Shown piece after piece: positions 60,531 through 64,000 of a stretch of DNA of 64,000 nt. This DNA comes from Butyricimonas muris (GTDB taxonomy: Bacteria > Bacteroidota > Bacteroidia > Bacteroidales > Marinifilaceae): positions 186,001 through 250,000 of the forward strand of contig NZ_JBKEIT010000001.1 in assembly GCF_046365375.1 (NCBI RefSeq), given 5' to 3'. Position numbers and translations under genes: made by a program. The notes below the pieces were generated by a model. The model saw only the letters and a list, made by a program, of their open reading frames with translations, ran no database searches and was not told the origin of the DNA. Each line of letters begins with the position of its first letter. Positions within the stretch are counted from its first letter, which is position 1.

Positions 60531-63173
60531 ATGAAAAGTATGAAAAAATGGATGTTAGTATTGCTGGTAGGGCTTCTGGTGTTACCATGCACGCGAGAAA
60601 CGTACGCTTCCGGTCGTAAGAAAAAAGGTAAAACGACGGAGGTCAAGGCACCGGAGAAAAAGAGTGCTTATGACAAATTGTTCAAAAAGAAGTCGTGTGA
60701 AACCGTGAAGAGTAATTTTATCACGCTTCACAAGGTGGACGGCAAATTGTATTTCGAGATTCCGACGAAGTATCTCGGACGGGAAATGTTGCTGGCTTCC
60801 ACGTTGACATCGACGTCCAGTAACGATTTCTGTGACGTGGGATACAAGCAGAATGATCCGCTGCATATCAAGTTCACGAAGATCGACAGCACGATCTACC
60901 TCAACGAGGTGAATGCTTACGTGACGTCGAACCCGAATGAGCCGTCTTTGCGCAAGGCGATAGATAAGAATTTCATGGATGCAATTCTCTATTCTTACAA
61001 GATAGCTGCCTATAATGGTGACAGTACGGCAGTCGTGATTGACGTGACTCCGATGTTTACCACGGATATGAAGGAGTTTGCTTTCCTGCCGACTTCTATC
61101 ATGGGATTGATTCAAGTGGTGACCAGTTTCAATAAAGACGGGTCAGCCTTGGGAGAAATCAAGGCGTTTGATGATAACCTGACGGTGAAGTCTATGCTGT
61201 CTTATAAAATGTCGTTGAAGTTCATGGCTTTCTCGATATTGGATAATATGCCATTGACGGCAACCGTAACCCGTTCATTACTTTTATTGCCGGAGGAGAA
61301 AATGCGTCCTCGTATTTCTGACTCCCGCGTGGGGATATTCGTGACGAGTAAACAACACGTTTCCACGGAGAAAGACGGTATACAAAACTACACGCTTGCC
61401 AATCGTTGGCGTTTGGAGCCGAAAGATGTTGCCGCTTACAGAAGGGGGGAACTGGTGGAGCCGGTGAAACCTATCGTGTTCTACATTGATGATGCCTTCC
61501 CGGAATTGTGGAAACAGCCGATAAAGGAAGGTACTTTGCGTTGGAATGCCGCTTTCGAGAAGATTGGTTTCAAGAATGCCGTGCAGGTACGTGATTTCCC
61601 GGCTGATGATCCGGAGTTCGATCCGGATAACTTGAAGTACTCCTGTATCCGCTATTTGCCTTCCTCGACCGCTAACGCGATGGGCCCCTCTTGGGTAGAC
61701 CCGACAACCGGGGAGATTATCAACGCTTCCGTGTTGGTTTACAATGACGTGATTCGTCTGATTAATAACTGGCGTTTCGTGCAGACGGCACAAATCGACC
61801 CTTCGGTACGGGCAAAGAAGATGCCGGATGATATCGTGAAGGAGTCTATCGCTTACGTGGTGGCTCACGAGGTGGGACACTGTCTGGGGTTCATGCACAA
61901 TATGGCGGCATCGGCTTCTTACGCGGTGGATTCTTTGCGTTCCGCTTCTTTCACGAATACTTACGGGACTACGCCCTGTATTATGGACTATGCCCGTTTC
62001 AATTACGTGGCGCAACCGGGCGACAAGGGAGTGCGTCTGACTCCGCCCGACTTGGGAATTTACGATTATTTCCTTGTGAAGTGGAGTTATCAGCCTTTAT
62101 TGGATGCCGGGGACGAGTGGGACGAGCAAGCAACTTTGGAAGGTTGGGTGGACGAGAAAGCGGGAGATCCCCGTTATCGTTACGGTAGGCAGCAGATCTA
62201 TTCCCGCTATGACCCGAGTGCCATTGAGGAAGATTTGGGTGACGACCCGATGAAAGCCGGAGAATACGGTATCAAAAACTTGAAATATATTCTTGCCAAC
62301 ATGAATGATTGGGTAACCGACGATACCGATTTCACTCATCGCGAACAATTGTACAAGCAAATCGCGAATCAATATTACCGTTATCTTATGAACGTGATGT
62401 ACAACGTGGGAGGGATTTACTTGACGGAAGTGAAAGACGGTACGCGAGGACAACGTCACGTGTCCGTGCCGAAGAACGTGCAAAAGGCTTCGCTGGCGTG
62501 GATATTGAAGGAGTTCAAATCTGCCGATTGGCTAAATAACAAGGAGTTGACGAAGAATTTCAGCATGGCTGTCGATATGACGCCCGTGTTGCAAAAGAGG
62601 CTTCTGGATCAGTTGGAACGCCTGACCGGAAATATACTTTTGTCCGCTCATTTGTCATCGAATCCTTACACGGTGCAGGAATACTTGACAGATTTGTATA
62701 ACGGGGCTTTCGACAGCACGATCAAGGGACGGAAATTGACGGAAGGTGACAAGATGTTGCAACGTTTTATCGTGGATGTATCCAGCAGCGCGTTTAAAGA
62801 TGCCGGAGGCGGTGCGTTACGGATGTTGACGGATGCGGCTTATGTGCCTTCGGTGGAGGAGATTGCCGCTTACGGGTTGGATGAAAGCGGGTTTATTCAC
62901 AAGTATATAGATCAATTCCGTCAGTTGGAAGAAGAACACGGGGTTGGCTACGTGGCACGGCAAATGGCTTTGAACGAGTTCGGCTACGGTTATGGTTTCC
63001 AAAGGCGGGTTACGGTCGGTGAGATTGATAATTCACAGACCTACATACAGGATATGGCATTGAAAGCACAGCGTTTGTTGTCTTCTAAAGTTGCCGGGGC
63101 AACGGGCGACACGAAAGTGCATTATCAATCCATGTTGATGAAGTTGAATAAAGCATTGAAGGATAGTAAATAA
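60531..63173 (+). CDS. secreted zinc metalloprotease of the metzincin type (DUF5117/DUF5118-like)
   Basis: This 880-residue protein has a signal peptide ending near residue 26. The catalytic site HEVGHCLGFMH gives His446, Glu447, His450 and His456, the full HExxHxxGxxH metzincin motif, followed by a Met-turn candidate in PCIMDYARF. The N-terminal 400 residues fit the DUF5117/DUF5118 domains usual in this Bacteroidetes family. It probably degrades proteins or peptides in the periplasm or at the surface, and its place behind SusCD suggests the imported ligand may be peptide-like. An alternative start is the ATG at 60540. Confidence 0.9.
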   Translation: MKSMKKWMLVLLVGLLVLPCTRETYASGRKKKGKTTEVKAPEKKSAYDKLFKKKSCETVKSNFITLHKVDGKLYFEIPTKYLGREMLLASTLTSTSSNDFCDVGYKQNDPLHIKFTKIDSTIYLNEVNAYVTSNPNEPSLRKAIDKNFMDAILYSYKIAAYNGDSTAVVIDVTPMFTTDMKEFAFLPTSIMGLIQVVTSFNKDGSALGEIKAFDDNLTVKSMLSYKMSLKFMAFSILDNMPLTATVTRSLLLLPEEKMRPRISDSRVGIFVTSKQHVSTEKDGIQNYTLANRWRLEPKDVAAYRRGELVEPVKPIVFYIDDAFPELWKQPIKEGTLRWNAAFEKIGFKNAVQVRDFPADDPEFDPDNLKYSCIRYLPSSTANAMGPSWVDPTTGEIINASVLVYNDVIRLINNWRFVQTAQIDPSVRAKKMPDDIVKESIAYVVAHEVGHCLGFMHNMAASASYAVDSLRSASFTNTYGTTPCIMDYARFNYVAQPGDKGVRLTPPDLGIYDYFLVKWSYQPLLDAGDEWDEQATLEGWVDEKAGDPRYRYGRQQIYSRYDPSAIEEDLGDDPMKAGEYGIKNLKYILANMNDWVTDDTDFTHREQLYKQIANQYYRYLMNVMYNVGGIYLTEVKDGTRGQRHVSVPKNVQKASLAWILKEFKSADWLNNKELTKNFSMAVDMTPVLQKRLLDQLERLTGNILLSAHLSSNPYTVQEYLTDLYNGAFDSTIKGRKLTEGDKMLQRFIVDVSSSAFKDAGGGALRMLTDAAYVPSVEEIAAYGLDESGFIHKYIDQFRQLEEEHGVGYVARQMALNEFGYGYGFQRRVTVGEIDNSQTYIQDMALKAQRLLSSKVAGATGDTKVHYQSMLMKLNKALKDSK

Positions 63174-63205
63174 CCCTAAGTTTGTACTACTGGATGATGG
63201 AGCGA

Positions 63206-63242
63206 GGCTGTCCGGAATTACCCGGCAGCCTTGTCTTTTTTT
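63206..63242 (+). terminator. intrinsic terminator of the fourth SusCD cluster
   Basis: GGCTG.CCGG (63206-63215) pairs with CCGG.CAGCC (63222-63230), followed by a T-rich run with seven consecutive Ts. It lies 33 bp after the metalloprotease stop and just before the convergent RluA-like stop. Confidence 0.85.
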
Positions 63243-63244
63243 AA

Positions 63245-63940
63245 TTACTTCAAGTTCTCGTAAAAGAAGCGCCACAACGTGTCGTTCAATGGCGGGGGAG
63301 CGGTGACGGTCACCATCTCTTGCTTCACCGGGTGCATGAACGTGATGGAACGGGCATGAAGGCTGATACCTCCTCCCTCGTTGGAACGGGGGAAACCGTA
63401 TTTCAAGTCGCCTTTGATGGGGCATCCGATCTTTGCCAATTGACAACGGATCTGGTGATGACGTCCCGTGCACAGCTTCACTTCCAACAGGTAATAACGT
63501 TGTCCGGCTCCCAGCAGGGTATATTCCAGAATAGCTTCTTTCGCTCCACTCTTGGGTTTGTTGTAAGCGTATGATTTATTCTTCTCGGGATCACGCGTCA
63601 GGTAGTGAGTCAATCGGGCATGGTCTTCGTCGGGAAGATTCCCCACGATAGCCCAATAGATTTTGGTGATTTCCTGATCGTGTTCTTGAAACATCTTGTT
63701 CAGACGAACCAATGCTTTGCTGGTTTTGGCGAATAATACGACACCGCTCACCGGGCGATCCACGCGGTGGGGAATACCCAAGTACACATCACCGGGCTTG
63801 TTGTATTTCTCCTTGATGTAGGCTTTTACCCGTTCGCTTAGCGGCTCATCACCCGTTTTATCTTCCTGCACGATATCCGATACCCGCTTGTTCACGGCTA
63901 TGATGTGATTGTCTTCGTATAAAATCTCCAAATCCCTCAT
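63245..63940 (-). CDS. RluA-family RNA pseudouridine synthase
   Basis: This 231-residue enzyme has PHRVDRPVSGVVLFAKT with the catalytic Asp61, KIYWAIVG, LTHYLTRDPEKNKSYAY and the C-terminal GRHHQIRCQLAKIGCPIKGD. These are the RluA/RluD family motifs. It lacks an N-terminal S4 domain, like the short RluA class. It converts a specific uridine in rRNA or tRNA to pseudouridine; the target cannot be read from sequence. The 5' side is flanked by an ATTTATG heptamer array. Confidence 0.93.
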   Translation of the reverse strand: MRDLEILYEDNHIIAVNKRVSDIVQEDKTGDEPLSERVKAYIKEKYNKPGDVYLGIPHRVDRPVSGVVLFAKTSKALVRLNKMFQEHDQEITKIYWAIVGNLPDEDHARLTHYLTRDPEKNKSYAYNKPKSGAKEAILEYTLLGAGQRYYLLEVKLCTGRHHQIRCQLAKIGCPIKGDLKYGFPRSNEGGGISLHARSITFMHPVKQEMVTVTAPPPLNDTLWRFFYENLK

Positions 63941-63944
63941 GTTT

Positions 63945-64000
63945 ATTTATGATTTACGATTTATGATTTATGATTTATGATTCACGGTTTGTGATTGATG
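63945..64000. repeat. eight or more tandem 7-nt units ATTTATG
   Basis: Units from 63945: ATTTATG, ATTTACG, ATTTATG three times, then degenerate ATTCACG, GTTTGTG and ATTGATG at the window edge. The array may continue outside. The first unit begins 4 bp from the rluA-like start codon. It belongs to the same class as 6906-6933. Confidence 0.85.

Noticed and set aside
1..64000. tRNA or rRNA genes
   Set aside because: Reading by eye found no cloverleaf-like sequence with CCA end or T-loop consensus and no rRNA-like conserved blocks.

Overview
The window looks like chromosomal DNA of an anaerobic Bacteroidota of the order Bacteroidales. The evidence is four SusC-type TonB-dependent transporters with an N-terminal STN domain, three SusD/RagB lipoproteins, four FecR anti-sigma factors, three ECF sigma factors, Bacteroidetes-type promoters (TTTG, about 20 nt, TAnnTTTG), and DUF3575/DUF3868 proteins. 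The repeated FecR-SusC architecture and gene content suggest Odoribacteraceae (Butyricimonas/Odoribacter-like). That genus-level guess is inference. I see no rRNA, tRNA, transposase, phage gene or CRISPR array.

Layout. 1-323 is the tail of an unrecognised gene. 326-6897 is a six-gene exporter: TolC, HlyD-type adaptor, two ABC ATPases and two ABC-2 permeases. 7150-11971 is FecR plus SusC with no SusD. 12463-25119 is FecR, SusC, SusD, a degenerate metallopeptidase-like lipoprotein, a GldA/GldFG-like ABC-2 transporter, a TlpA-like thioredoxin and an ECF sigma factor. 25214-25330 (minus) is a 38-residue basic microprotein gene. 25829-36477 is sigma, FecR, SusC, SusD, a FAS1-like lipoprotein, two further lipoproteins and a thioredoxin. 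36758-40578 is housekeeping: flavin reductase, a uracil-DNA glycosylase-like protein, nicotinamidase, nicotinate phosphoribosyltransferase and an HD hydrolase. 40767-45927 is on the minus strand: exoA, gpmA, pldA, a GlsB-like protein, and DUF3868/DUF3575. 46164-48872 holds two paralogous helix-turn-helix proteins flanking an HU gene. 48952-50687 holds two GC-rich unknown genes around a perfect 23-bp dyad. 50901-63173 is a DUF5106-like lipoprotein, then sigma, FecR, SusC, SusD, two lipoproteins and a secreted metzincin. 63245-63940 (minus) is an RluA-type pseudouridine synthase.

How it fits together. The sigma/FecR/SusC(D) units read as trans-envelope signalling cassettes. The STN domain of SusC signals substrate loading to FecR, which releases the ECF sigma. 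A bipartite box (yACCCrnTTT, then CGTG or CGTC) lies a constant 49-52 nt upstream of all four fecR starts. It resembles an ECF promoter and could be the shared output site. Downstream genes (SusD, thioredoxins, a protease, an ABC transporter) would bind, process or move the substrate, which cannot be deduced here.

Beyond the genes, the most striking feature is a set of composite intergenic repeats. Short tandem units of 7, 9 or 11 nt form arms, often in inverted orientation around cores made of stacked hairpins. Two 9-nt-unit elements flanking gpmA have almost identical cores. I know of no description of these elements. They, the microprotein gene, the HTH-HU-HTH locus and the twin 3'UTR hairpins are the best candidates for something new.
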